Shown here: positions 19,098 to 25,936 of the stretch, piece after piece
Layout of the letters: every line of letters starts with the position of its first letter
Position numbering within the stretch: the stretch's first letter is position 1
Assembly: GCA_047445235.1 (NCBI GenBank)
Contig: JBLGEO010000005.1
Location: forward strand, 1-33,006
DNA from: JBDSRX01 sp047445235
GTDB lineage: Bacteria; Patescibacteriota; Dojkabacteria; J137
Direction: 5' to 3'
Length of the DNA stretch: 33,006 nt
Position numbers and translations under genes: made by a program
Notes under the pieces: model-generated
Told to the model about the DNA's origin: nothing
Seen by the model: the letters and a program-made list of their open reading frames with translations, nothing else
The model's database searches: none

Positions 19098-19209
19098 TAC
19101 TATGCTTAAAGGCCTAGCCTGTAATGCAATTACAAACTTATTCTATGGTTTTACCTAGATTAATATAGACGAAAGTCCGAAGAACCTTAACAACCGAAAA
19201 CGCAATCTT

Positions 19210-19251
19210 ACTAAGTCCCTTTTTGTTCTTTTGGATAGAAAGGGGCTTAGT
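19210..19251 (+). promoter_or_regulatory. Leader hairpin before the gene at 19279
   Basis: Thirteen-base arms (19210-19222 and 19239-19251) pair fully if one G-T pair is allowed, with a 16-base loop. No T run follows, so it is not an intrinsic terminator. It ends 27 bases before the ATG and leaves the ribosome binding site free. Confidence 0.55.
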
Positions 19252-19278
19252 AACAATCTTAAACTAGAGGAAATAGAA

Positions 19279-19866
19279 ATGATTATAATACCGAATCAAC
19301 CGAAAGTTCCGCCGAAAGTTCTGATCCCTTTGATTTTAGTTTCCTTCATCATTGCATTTCAAATCATTGGGAGACCAACAGAAAACGTAGTGGCAATCAC
19401 GCCTACTCCTTTCCTTATGGATCTATCACATATGGAAATGAAAGGATACAATGTTGACATTACCATCACTGATTCGGATAAAAATGTCAAAAGTCTTAAG
19501 GGGAAATTTAATTATGCCCTCTTGACCTCAAAGGGGGATTGGAAGGAAATTGATATTCAGGCCGGCAAATCTAATGTCATGATTTGTTGGACGGAAGCAC
19601 TAAACACAGGTATCCAATACACTTCAAAAGCCTGTGGATATGATCCGAATAGCATAGTAAAAAAAACTACAGTATTAGAAACCCCCGGATTCTACTTCAG
19701 TAGGAATAGTAGTAGCTGTTCAAATGGCGATGGGAACAAATTTGAAATTGATTGGTTAAGTCAAACAACTATCCAATTGACCTTCGAAACCTCCTGTAGC
19801 CAGAAAGAGACTTGGATAATTACTTTCCAACCACATGACCTGTACCCTAACGGGGCTGGTAAGTAG
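19279..19866 (+). CDS. Anchored or secreted protein of unknown function
   Basis: 195 residues from the ATG at 19279, chosen because AGAGG (19266-19270) lies eight bases upstream; an in-frame TTG at 19231 would lie within the leader hairpin. Residues about 12-27 form a hydrophobic segment after a Pro-rich start, giving a signal anchor. The exposed part looks like an all-beta domain with four or five Cys that could form disulfides. I do not recognise the family. Codon use appears richer in C-ending codons (GTC, ATC, ACC) than in the flanking genes, as for 21259-21930, which may mean transfer or unusual expression. It heads the three-gene envelope cluster. Confidence 0.75.
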   Translation: MIIIPNQPKVPPKVLIPLILVSFIIAFQIIGRPTENVVAITPTPFLMDLSHMEMKGYNVDITITDSDKNVKSLKGKFNYALLTSKGDWKEIDIQAGKSNVMICWTEALNTGIQYTSKACGYDPNSIVKKTTVLETPGFYFSRNSSSCSNGDGNKFEIDWLSQTTIQLTFETSCSQKETWIITFQPHDLYPNGAGK

Positions 19867-19944
19867 GCAAACCTATAGCTCGATTCGAAATAGAATCATT
19901 ACCTAAGATTAGCCCTACAGGTTAAGTAAAATGGTTGCGTTTTC

Positions 19945-19987
19945 GAGCAAGGAAAAGATAATGAATTTCATTGTTTTTTCCTTGCTT
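19945..19987 (+). promoter_or_regulatory. Long leader hairpin before the LysM-M23 gene
   Basis: Arms 19945-19956 and 19976-19987 pair over 12 bases with one G-T pair, and the interior continues pairing (GAT with GTT by wobble, AATG with CATT) to a tiny loop, about 19 pairs in all. It ends 21 bases before the ATG. A T-rich stretch lies inside the arm, not after it, so it does not look like a normal terminator. Confidence 0.55.
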
Positions 19988-20008
19988 AAACTTTGGTAAG
20001 ATTGCTCG

Positions 20009-21067
20009 ATGTCTAATCGAAATCCTCCAAAAAATTTAAAACTAATCTCTAAAAACATTCTCTTAATTTGGGGGAATATAAAAGGAATACTTGTTTCTAA
20101 ACTCTTCTGGGGAAGAAATTCTCTCTACAAAACAATAATTCACACCACAATGATAGGAGCTACAGCGATAGTGTTCGTAGGAGGAATTGTCACACGGGTT
20201 GAAAGCAATAATGCTCCATCAGTTTTAGGTATTTCTACTAATGATGATGTTCTTTCATCAGGAGGATCTGTGCAGGCTCTTGCATCTAGTGAAGGTTCTA
20301 ATAGAATTATAGATTACACAGTTAAAGAAGGAGATACTTTACAATCCATTGCAGACAAATATAAACTTAATATGGAGACAGTTAGATGGGCTAACCTAAA
20401 GGAAATTGGTCCATTTTCTAATAACATTCAGGTCGGTTGGGAATTAAAAATTCCTTACACAGATGGCGTTTTGTATCATGTAAAAGCAGGGGACACCGTT
20501 TACTCTGTAGCAAAAGAAATGAGTAGTGATGTTTTTGCAATTTCAGAAATTAATAATCTTAAAGAACCAGATTACAAGCTTAGCGTTGGTAACGATATTA
20601 TGATTCCAGATGGACGTCTTAATGTTCAAGATATTGGAAATGTTGTAACTGTTACTGAAGATAATTTAGTTGGCGCATTTATAGATCCATTATCTAATCC
20701 TGCATGTACTGGTTATCATTACTACGGTGGAATTAACTCATATCCTGGACATAATGGTGTAGATGTTGGCATACCAGAAGGTTGTCCTGAACAAGCGATT
20801 GCTGCAGGAGTGGTTTATTTTGCCGGTTGGGAAGATGTTTCTGGATATACGGTAAAGATTGACCATGGAGGTGGAGTTCACTCATATTACTACCATGGAG
20901 ATGGAGAAATCTGGGTAAAGGCTGGCCAGTATGTAGAACAGGGGACAGATTTACAAATGATGGGCTGTACAGGTAATTGTTTTGGTACTCACTTACATAT
21001 AACAATAAAGCTAAACGGAAACATTATTGCTCCGGAAGCCTACATTCCTTTCAAATTTAACCAATAA
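20009..21067 (+). CDS. LysM-LysM-M23 cell-wall endopeptidase
   Basis: 352 residues. A basic N-terminus precedes a membrane segment (about 45-65), so the rest is outside. Two LysM peptidoglycan-binding modules follow (YTVKEGDTLQSIADKY at about 108, YHVKAGDTVYSVAKEM at about 156), then an M23 peptidase with H248-NGV-D252 and H328-L-H330, the full set of zinc and catalytic positions. It should cut peptide cross-links of peptidoglycan during growth or division, or act on other cells. Four Cys flank the M23 core, including a CTGNC pair near the active site. Codon use is like the genome at large, unlike its two neighbours. It is the second M23 protein in the window. Confidence 0.94.
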   Translation: MSNRNPPKNLKLISKNILLIWGNIKGILVSKLFWGRNSLYKTIIHTTMIGATAIVFVGGIVTRVESNNAPSVLGISTNDDVLSSGGSVQALASSEGSNRIIDYTVKEGDTLQSIADKYKLNMETVRWANLKEIGPFSNNIQVGWELKIPYTDGVLYHVKAGDTVYSVAKEMSSDVFAISEINNLKEPDYKLSVGNDIMIPDGRLNVQDIGNVVTVTEDNLVGAFIDPLSNPACTGYHYYGGINSYPGHNGVDVGIPEGCPEQAIAAGVVYFAGWEDVSGYTVKIDHGGGVHSYYYHGDGEIWVKAGQYVEQGTDLQMMGCTGNCFGTHLHITIKLNGNIIAPEAYIPFKFNQ

Positions 21068-21074
21068 TCTTATC

Positions 21075-21119
21075 CTGTCGCCGTACACAGGCGACAAAAA
21101 CATCCAAATATGGTATAAT
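21075..21119 (+). promoter_or_regulatory. Promoter and hairpin upstream of 21259
   Basis: TGTCGCC and GGCGACA form a seven-base stem; the second arm contains GCGACA (21091-21096), which lies 17 bases before the extended -10 TGGTATAAT (21111-21119). The hairpin could end the preceding transcript or overlap regulator binding at the -35. Confidence 0.55.
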
Positions 21120-21179
21120 ATACATAGAAATATGCACTTTTACCGCTATTTCTAGAACCTTAAAAATCCAGTTAGCAAA

Positions 21180-21231
21180 GATTTAGCTGCTCAAAGAGAG
21201 TATTAAAGTACATTCTTTTGGCAGCTAAATC
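21180..21231 (+). promoter_or_regulatory. Leader hairpin before the gene at 21259
   Basis: Arms GATTTAGCTGC (21180-21190) and GCAGCTAAATC (21221-21231) pair perfectly over 11 bases, and the inner CAAAGA and TCTTTTG can extend the stem. It ends 27 bases before the ATG. No T run follows. Confidence 0.55.
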
Positions 21232-21258
21232 GAAACCTTACAAAATGGAGAATTGACA

Positions 21259-21930
21259 ATGGCTACTCGCAGAAAAAAGAAGCAAAAGAATGAACTGCAG
21301 TTGCCTAAATGGGCAATTGGTCTAATAATTGGAATTGTTATGGTTTTTGGACTCATTGCAATTACAGCACCTAAAAATGAATCCACTCCAAAACCAATTT
21401 CAAAACAAGACCCCTACAATCAAATGTGGGCAGACGAACTCAATTTGCATCTTGGAGGATGCAATATCGCCTCTGATACTGCTTGGACGATCGAATGGTT
21501 TTCCGGCACAGGCGCACAAACAAAATACGGGTACAGTTCGGAAAATGGATGCGTTCGAATTGATAAAGTTCTAATCGGGAGTGCCAACACTGATGAGCAG
21601 ATTAAATCGCTTATCAAAAAGGAGGCTCTCAGTGCAGAGGTCAATCAAATGATTTCTGTGCAGCTCGGTTGGAACAACGTCAACAACTTCATGAACCCTT
21701 TGGGGAATTACGAAGCCGACGTTTTAGGTGATTATCTTGCATACAGACTGTTAGGTCCAAAAGATCAAGTTGTTTTGCAAGTATTGGCACCTGGAAATTA
21801 TCCCACAACTGTATGGGACCAGAAAATCGACTGTACTACGTTGAAAGAAGCAAACCTAGTATCAACCATGCGCCCGAATCTAACGATTCCTGGGGGCATA
21901 AGTTCAATTCTTAAAATGAAAGGATGCTAA
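21259..21930 (+). CDS. Anchored extracellular protein of unknown function
   Basis: 223 residues from the ATG at 21259, preceded by GGAG (21247-21250) at eight bases; an in-frame TTG two codons earlier is less likely. A basic start is followed by one membrane helix (about 18-36), a Lys/Pro linker, and an exposed domain with four Cys. The family is unknown to me. One stretch (KKEALSAEV) followed about 30 residues later by EADVLGDYLAYRLLG has the spacing of an HExxH...EAD zinc-peptidase core with both His replaced; this is only a suggestion. C-ending codons (AAC, GTC, ATC) are frequent compared with flanking genes. A strong terminator follows directly. Confidence 0.75.
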   Translation: MATRRKKKQKNELQLPKWAIGLIIGIVMVFGLIAITAPKNESTPKPISKQDPYNQMWADELNLHLGGCNIASDTAWTIEWFSGTGAQTKYGYSSENGCVRIDKVLIGSANTDEQIKSLIKKEALSAEVNQMISVQLGWNNVNNFMNPLGNYEADVLGDYLAYRLLGPKDQVVLQVLAPGNYPTTVWDQKIDCTTLKEANLVSTMRPNLTIPGGISSILKMKGC

Positions 21931-21935
21931 TTGGT

Positions 21936-21960
21936 AAGGGCACCGGAGGGTGCCCTTTTC
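21936..21960 (+). terminator. Intrinsic terminator
   Basis: A perfect nine-base GC-rich stem (AAGGGCACC with GGTGCCCTT) around a GGAG loop, followed by a short T-rich run. It starts five bases after the stop of the 21259-21930 gene and faces the convergent small gene. Confidence 0.85.
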
Positions 21961-21973
21961 CATTTTAATTTTG

Positions 21974-22102
21974 TTATTTTCTCTTAAAATACTTATTCAA
22001 AGCAGCTTCTATTTTATCTTTAAATAGGTATCCAACTGCTAGTCCTCCTCCAAAAGTAACAGCTATGTATACAAAGTGACCTACAAATGATGCAATATCC
22101 AT
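21974..22102 (-). CDS. Small single-helix membrane protein, 42 residues
   Basis: An ATG frame ending in TAA. Residues 3-27 are hydrophobic with a glycine-rich patch (FGGGLAVGYLF), followed by an amphipathic basic helix ending in KYFKRK. This looks like a designed small membrane protein rather than chance, and its codons fit the genome. The sequence is loosely like the membrane part of YtxH-type proteins, but I cannot assign a family. It is convergent with the 21259-21930 gene; a possible -10 (TAAAAT) lies upstream near 22133. No Shine-Dalgarno is seen. Confidence 0.6.
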   Translation of the reverse strand: MDIASFVGHFVYIAVTFGGGLAVGYLFKDKIEAALNKYFKRK

Positions 22103-22168
22103 GTTAAATTTCTAATATTTAATATTATTATTTTATCATATACTGGAATTTACTCAGACAGGCTTAAA

Positions 22169-22177
22169 TGATATAAT
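22169..22177 (+). promoter_or_regulatory. Promoter of tRNA-Arg
   Basis: TGATATAAT is an extended -10; TTTACT 18 bases before the TATAAT can serve as -35. It precedes the mature tRNA by about 75 bases. Confidence 0.6.
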
Positions 22178-22184
22178 CAGCTGC

Positions 22185-22219
22185 AAATCTAATGAGCAAA
22201 GCGAATTTAGATTTTCGCT
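22185..22219 (+). other. Two mutually exclusive hairpins in the tRNA-Arg leader
   Basis: AAATCTAA (22185-22192) pairs with TTAGATTT (22207-22214), while AGCGAA (22200-22205) pairs with TTCGCT (22214-22219). The pairings cannot form fully at once. A REP-like hairpin follows immediately. Confidence 0.4.
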
Positions 22220-22240
22220 GTCCTGAGCTTGTCGAAGGAC
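22220..22240 (+). repeat. REP-like palindromic repeat, copy 1
   Basis: GTCCT and AGGAC arms enclose a CTGAGCTTGTCGAAG core. Elements of this type are widespread between genes of many bacteria. A diverged copy is at 22398-22419. Confidence 0.6.
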
Positions 22241-22252
22241 CTCATAAATTAT

Positions 22253-22325
22253 GTGCCCGTAGCTCAGTGGATAGAGCAACCGCCTTCTAAGCGGTAGGTC
22301 ATACGTTCGAATCGTATCGGGCATA
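22253..22325 (+). tRNA. tRNA-Arg (anticodon TCT)
   Basis: A full cloverleaf of 73 bases: a seven-pair acceptor stem GTGCCCG/CGGGCAT with a G-T first pair, D arm GCTC/GAGC, anticodon stem ACCGC/GCGGT with loop CTTCTAA (anticodon TCT, reads AGA), variable loop AGGTC, T arm ATACG/CGTAT with loop TTCGAAT, discriminator A. CCA is not encoded. AGA is the favoured Arg codon in the surrounding genes, so this is a major tRNA. The G-T closing pair is unusual. Confidence 0.93.
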
Positions 22326-22332
22326 TTTTAAA
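22306..22332 (+). repeat. Direct repeat, copy A (tRNA-Arg 3' end)
   Basis: A 27-base stretch covering the T loop, the 3' half of the tRNA and its flank is repeated exactly at 22419-22445, a distance of 113 bases. It resembles the duplicated end left by integration into a tRNA gene or a small tandem duplication. Confidence 0.85.
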
Positions 22333-22397
22333 AGTGTTTTGTTGCTCTCCTTTGGACGATCAATCCCGATTTTAATCGAGATAGGTCATGAGCCTGT

Positions 22398-22419
22398 GTC
22401 CTGAGCGAAGCCGAAGGAT
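22398..22419 (+). repeat. REP-like repeat, copy 2
   Basis: GTCCTGAGCGAAGCCGAAGGA resembles copy 1, with an altered centre. It abuts the second copy of the tRNA tail. A short hairpin (CGATT...AATCG) lies before it at about 22368-22381. Confidence 0.55.
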
Positions 22420-22445
22420 TCGAATCGTATCGGGCATATTTTAAA
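22419..22445 (+). repeat. Direct repeat, copy B (orphan tRNA-Arg tail)
   Basis: Identical to 22306-22332 but without the 5' part of a tRNA, so it cannot form a cloverleaf. The 86 bases between the copies hold no gene. Confidence 0.85.
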
Positions 22446-22470
22446 CTTCATTGAGTAACATCCCCCAAAT

Positions 22471-22479
22471 TGATACAAT
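22471..22479 (+). promoter_or_regulatory. Promoter of the gene at 22515
   Basis: TGATACAAT, an extended -10, is 35 bases before the ATG. The predicted leader is about 29 bases with no Shine-Dalgarno. Confidence 0.45.
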
Positions 22480-22514
22480 TTAAAAGTTAAAACTTAAATT
22501 GTTAGATTAGATAT

Positions 22515-23531
22515 ATGTCCGATGACGGAAATAAAGAAACTCCTGAAGTAGAACTAACACCTAATACTATTAAAGTACTAAACGGATGGACTGAAACTGA
22601 AATTGGTGAAGTTCCAATATTTGATTTGGGTACCAACTATCCAACACATGATGATATACCTGAATACCATGGTACATATTTAATTATTCAAAAATTAAAA
22701 AACTTATGGGTTAATATTCCCACAACAGCTGATATATCTACTGTAACGTTACTACAAAAGAAGATTGAGGTATCTACAACTTGTGTTATTTTAAAAATTC
22801 TAGGATTTAAGATTGAAGGCCCATTAGACTTAGATGTATTACTTAAAGAAGTGGAGGAACTTTACTCAGGAACTCATTTAGAGGCTTTACAAACTGGCAC
22901 AAGATTAAGTACTGATGATTCCTTTGGACTTAGCGTTGGTGGTGCCATACAACAATTCTTTTTAAGATCTTTCACTAAGCCAACTAAACTCAGTATCGAA
23001 GAGGCAGAATTAATAAAAGGAAAAAAAGTTTTTATAATTACGAGTTTAATGGCTAAAGGAATTAGTTATGGATTTTTCCATTTTATTCAAATAACTAATG
23101 ATCTTATAAGTCAAGGCATTATTAACGATCAGAGTTCTGGTGATTATATTAATAATAATTTTGGCTTTACTTCAGCCAAGATGATTAAGAAAGGAGACAA
23201 AACATATTATTCAGCAGAAATATCTGAACATATTGTGAATGAAATTATCAATCAAGTAAAAAATGAAGAGGACTTGTCCAAATTTTCAATTCTAATATCA
23301 GATGATGTAATTGTGGGAGGGGGAAGTATAGATGCTGTAATAAGAAGAATAAGATCCAGGCTTGAAGAAGAAGGCTTAAATAAAGAAGTCATATATCATT
23401 GTTTAAGGAATTTACTAATTGATATTGAGAACTCATTCTTATGCCCTTGTGTAGAAGACGAAACTTCATTTACTTGGACAGTAAAAGAGAGATTAGGAAG
23501 AGTTAGCGCAGTATTCAGGATAGCAAAGTAG
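22515..23531 (+). CDS. Unknown soluble protein, 338 residues
   Basis: No signal peptide or membrane helix is seen and I do not recognise the family. The first 50 residues are polar and Pro/Thr-rich. The middle is helical, and residues about 165-215 could be a helix-turn-helix-like core. The C-terminal third has a glycine stretch (IVGGGSIDAVIRRIRSRLEEEG) leading into basic helices and a single CPC pair, too little for a zinc site. Codon use is native. It is followed 19 bases later by another unknown gene that has its own promoter, so they may or may not form one operon. Confidence 0.75.
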   Translation: MSDDGNKETPEVELTPNTIKVLNGWTETEIGEVPIFDLGTNYPTHDDIPEYHGTYLIIQKLKNLWVNIPTTADISTVTLLQKKIEVSTTCVILKILGFKIEGPLDLDVLLKEVEELYSGTHLEALQTGTRLSTDDSFGLSVGGAIQQFFLRSFTKPTKLSIEEAELIKGKKVFIITSLMAKGISYGFFHFIQITNDLISQGIINDQSSGDYINNNFGFTSAKMIKKGDKTYYSAEISEHIVNEIINQVKNEEDLSKFSILISDDVIVGGGSIDAVIRRIRSRLEEEGLNKEVIYHCLRNLLIDIENSFLCPCVEDETSFTWTVKERLGRVSAVFRIAK

Positions 23532-23535
23532 TATA

Positions 23536-23544
23536 TGTTATAAT
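23536..23544 (+). promoter_or_regulatory. Extended -10 promoter, leaderless arrangement
   Basis: TGTTATAAT ends six bases before the ATG at 23551, which puts the expected transcription start on the start codon. It overlaps the intergenic space just after the previous stop. Confidence 0.55.
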
Positions 23545-23550
23545 TATGTT

Positions 23551-23970
23551 ATGGTTACAGAAACTATATACCAAAATTTAGATCCCAGAGGGTTTGACAT
23601 TCACGACTTAGCCTATTTTAGGAAAGACTTTCTAACGACTATTGGAAGTTTAGTCCTTAACTTTTCATCCTCAGATATTATTGATGACTTTAAAACTCAT
23701 ATAACCTCTAATATAAGAGACAGTAAGCATTTCCAAGCTTTTACTGGACAAGATCAACAGCTTACAGAACATTATTTAGCTGTTCTAGAAAGATATTTTG
23801 AGCTTTTAAAGATTTTCTCTGCTGATCTACTAGAGGAAGATTATTTTAACGATAGCTTCTTCAATTTATATCAATATTATTTAGATAATAAGGTAATAAT
23901 TGAAAACCTTGCTTTTGTTATTTCAGAAAACTTGATACCTTTCACTAAGAAAGTAAACGAAGCTAATTAG
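23551..23970 (+). CDS. Unknown small helical protein, 139 residues
   Basis: Soluble and predicted almost wholly helical, acidic, with many Phe, Tyr and Leu. There is no Cys or known motif. The composition resembles that of the unknown gene at 7880-8638, but I see no alignment. The promoter leaves no leader. Its stop overlaps the convergent DUF1905 gene by four bases, as at the clpC end. Confidence 0.7.
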   Translation: MVTETIYQNLDPRGFDIHDLAYFRKDFLTTIGSLVLNFSSSDIIDDFKTHITSNIRDSKHFQAFTGQDQQLTEHYLAVLERYFELLKIFSADLLEEDYFNDSFFNLYQYYLDNKVIIENLAFVISENLIPFTKKVNEAN

Positions 23971-24254
23971 GTTCTAAACTTAAAGAATAAAGTAAACTTA
24001 TCCCCATCTTTTAAAACTTCTGACTTTCTAACATCTGCTTTTATGGCAACTATAAATGAGTTGTCTTTTTTTACACCTAAAAGAGAAGTTTCCCAAGAAG
24101 TATTTCCAATTCTAGCAATTATAGGAACTATTCCACGGCTACCATGTCCTTCAGAAAGGTCTTTATAAATACTTGGTATTCTACAGAAATGCCAAGCACC
24201 CATTTCATGGGGAGACTTGATTAAAGTTACATTTTCAGAGAATTCGTCAGACAT
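23967..24254 (-). CDS. DUF1905 domain protein
   Basis: 95 residues, a single DUF1905 beta domain. Family hallmarks are GAWHFCRIP near the N-terminus, a PIIARIGNTSWETSLLG strand pair and the closing VRKSEVLKDGDKFTL. Its function is unknown; in other bacteria the domain is often fused to a YdeI-type segment, as in the gene at 28987-29583 here. The start is one base beyond the exonuclease stop, so it is the second gene of that operon and probably translationally coupled. It may take part in stress or antimicrobial tolerance, as proposed for YdeI relatives, but that is loose. Confidence 0.85.
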   Translation of the reverse strand: MSDEFSENVTLIKSPHEMGAWHFCRIPSIYKDLSEGHGSRGIVPIIARIGNTSWETSLLGVKKDNSFIVAIKADVRKSEVLKDGDKFTLFFKFRT

Positions 24255-24255
24255 T

Positions 24256-25047
24256 CTAAATTTCTAATTCTAAACCAACGGGGCAATGATCTGATCCCAT
24301 TTGTTGAGCTCGAATGAAAGCTCCAGTGATATTTTTTCTTAAAGATTCGGAAGCCAAAAAGTAATCAATTCTCCAACCAGTATTTTTTGCCCTAGCTCCA
24401 CCAAAAGGTGCCCACCAGGTGTAGTTTCCACCTTCATTATTAAATATTCTAAAAGTATCAATTAGACCTGCTTTTACAAAATTTGTAAAACCTTCTCTTT
24501 CTTGGTCTGTAAACCCATGATTTTCGTGGTTTGTATCCGGTCTAGCAAGGTCAATTTCTTCGTGAGCTACATTCAAGTCTCCACAGAAAATTACAGGCTT
24601 CTTGGCCTCTAGAATTTTGATATGCTTTAAAAATGCTGGATCCCAAACTTTATGTCTGTAATCCAGTCTAGAAAGATCTCCTTTAGCATTTGGAGTATAA
24701 ACAGTTACTATATAGAACTTTTCAAACTCGGCAGTAATTACTCTTCCTTCTTTATTTGCATCGCCATAGCTATCTTGAAACTCAGTACTATCTTCCATTC
24801 CGTTTACAACACTAATTGGCTTTTCTTTTGTAAAGATTGCTGTGCCTGAATATCCTTTCCTCTCAGCCGAATTCCAATATTCTGTATATTCGGATAGATC
24901 AAATTCGGCCTGACCTCTCATGGCTTTAGTCTCTTGAAGACAAACTATATCTGCATTTTCTTCTCTAATGTAATCTACAAAACCTTTCTTTATTACTGCT
25001 CTTAATCCGTTTACGTTCCAAGATAATAGTTTTATTTTCTCTGACAT
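24256..25047 (-). CDS. xth: Exonuclease III / AP endonuclease
   Basis: 263 residues of the ExoIII branch of the exonuclease-endonuclease-phosphatase fold. The active site is complete: N11/N13 in WNVNGLR, E39 in LQETK, D157 and N159 in GDLN, and D253/H254 in SDHCPV. The RIDYF segment before the end is typical of AP-site recognition. It cleaves DNA at abasic sites and trims 3' ends in base-excision repair. Length is normal. It is the first gene of a two-gene minus-strand operon. A possible -10 (GATAAAAT) lies about 30 bases upstream, near 25080. Confidence 0.97.
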   Translation of the reverse strand: MSEKIKLLSWNVNGLRAVIKKGFVDYIREENADIVCLQETKAMRGQAEFDLSEYTEYWNSAERKGYSGTAIFTKEKPISVVNGMEDSTEFQDSYGDANKEGRVITAEFEKFYIVTVYTPNAKGDLSRLDYRHKVWDPAFLKHIKILEAKKPVIFCGDLNVAHEEIDLARPDTNHENHGFTDQEREGFTNFVKAGLIDTFRIFNNEGGNYTWWAPFGGARAKNTGWRIDYFLASESLRKNITGAFIRAQQMGSDHCPVGLELEI

Positions 25048-25117
25048 TTGTTTTAATTTAATTGCTAATACAGAGATTTTATCATGAAATGAGTTTTTTG
25101 AAATTTCGACAGAAGGT

Positions 25118-25936
25118 CTAAGATTTTTTCTTAAGTTTGTTAATTACCTGCGAAGTCATTTGTACTTGTGCCTTTTGAATTACGTCTGAAAAGCCAAAAT
25201 AACCGAGTATTACTAAAACATTAGCAATAAACCAGAGAACTGATATTAGGTTGTAAGGAAAAATATCGTTTGCATATTCTTTAGAAAATATTGCAAATAG
25301 AATGTCACCAATTAATACTAAGAAATGAGCAAAAAATATTGCTGTCCACGGTTTAAAGAGTTCACCTTTTCGATATTCAATTCCTGCTCTTAAAATAAAT
25401 AGAGCTAATACAATCAATAGTAGATCATCAATTCCGTATCCGATGGAAATAGCTTTTTCTAAAAATGGCAAATTTTGTGTAAATATACTAGAAATTTCAT
25501 AATGAAAAACCAATATTCCCAAAGTTAATGCGGTTAGTAATGCAAAAGACAAAACCTTAAGATATTGTTTTTCCCATTTAACATTAATCTCCCTTAGCGT
25601 TTTAAAGTATCCAATAAAAATAAATACATAAGCTATTAGAAAAAATGCATCTGATATTGAAGGGTAAGGATTTACGTTTAAAATATATCTTAGGTAAAAC
25701 CATATTCCTTGAGCGATTGTGGCACTAAAAAATCCAATAAATACTAAGCTGAAAGCTTTACCTAATGGATGTTTAATTCCATAAGCCCTAATTGCAGAAG
25801 AAATAGCTCTTAATTCTAAAGGAAAAGTCGTGAGATACATAAATCCAATAAGGAGCTTATTATTTTCTCCTCCAATTTGAAAAACAAACAAAGATAAAAA
25901 TATCAGGGTGTAAATTATGAATATTTTCGTTCTCAT
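25118..25936 (-). CDS. Polytopic membrane protein, seven or more helices
   Basis: 272 residues with about eight hydrophobic segments and a short basic tail (NKLKKKS). The loop NPYPSISDAFFLIAYVF matches a motif I associate with seven-helix sensory membrane regions that often precede GGDEF or kinase domains (YPS-x-D-x-x-x-L). Here no output domain follows, so it may be a stand-alone membrane sensor or transporter-like protein. Its ATG overlaps the TGA of the upstream 62-residue gene in an ATGA arrangement, implying coupled translation. Confidence 0.8.
   Translation of the reverse strand: MRTKIFIIYTLIFLSLFVFQIGGENNKLLIGFMYLTTFPLELRAISSAIRAYGIKHPLGKAFSLVFIGFFSATIAQGIWFYLRYILNVNPYPSISDAFFLIAYVFIFIGYFKTLREINVKWEKQYLKVLSFALLTALTLGILVFHYEISSIFTQNLPFLEKAISIGYGIDDLLLIVLALFILRAGIEYRKGELFKPWTAIFFAHFLVLIGDILFAIFSKEYANDIFPYNLISVLWFIANVLVILGYFGFSDVIQKAQVQMTSQVINKLKKKS

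Noticed and set aside
19210..19251. Intrinsic terminator of dnaE
   Set aside because: The stem is strong but lacks a T run and lies downstream of the next gene's promoter.
21329..21574. Overlapping frame of 81 codons in the 21259-21930 gene
   Set aside because: It is an alternative frame without its own signals; the signal-anchored frame is better supported.
25933..25936. TGA read as glycine (alternative genetic code)
   Set aside because: All long genes use GGN for glycine and contain no in-frame TGA; the single TGA fits a stop in an ATGA overlap.
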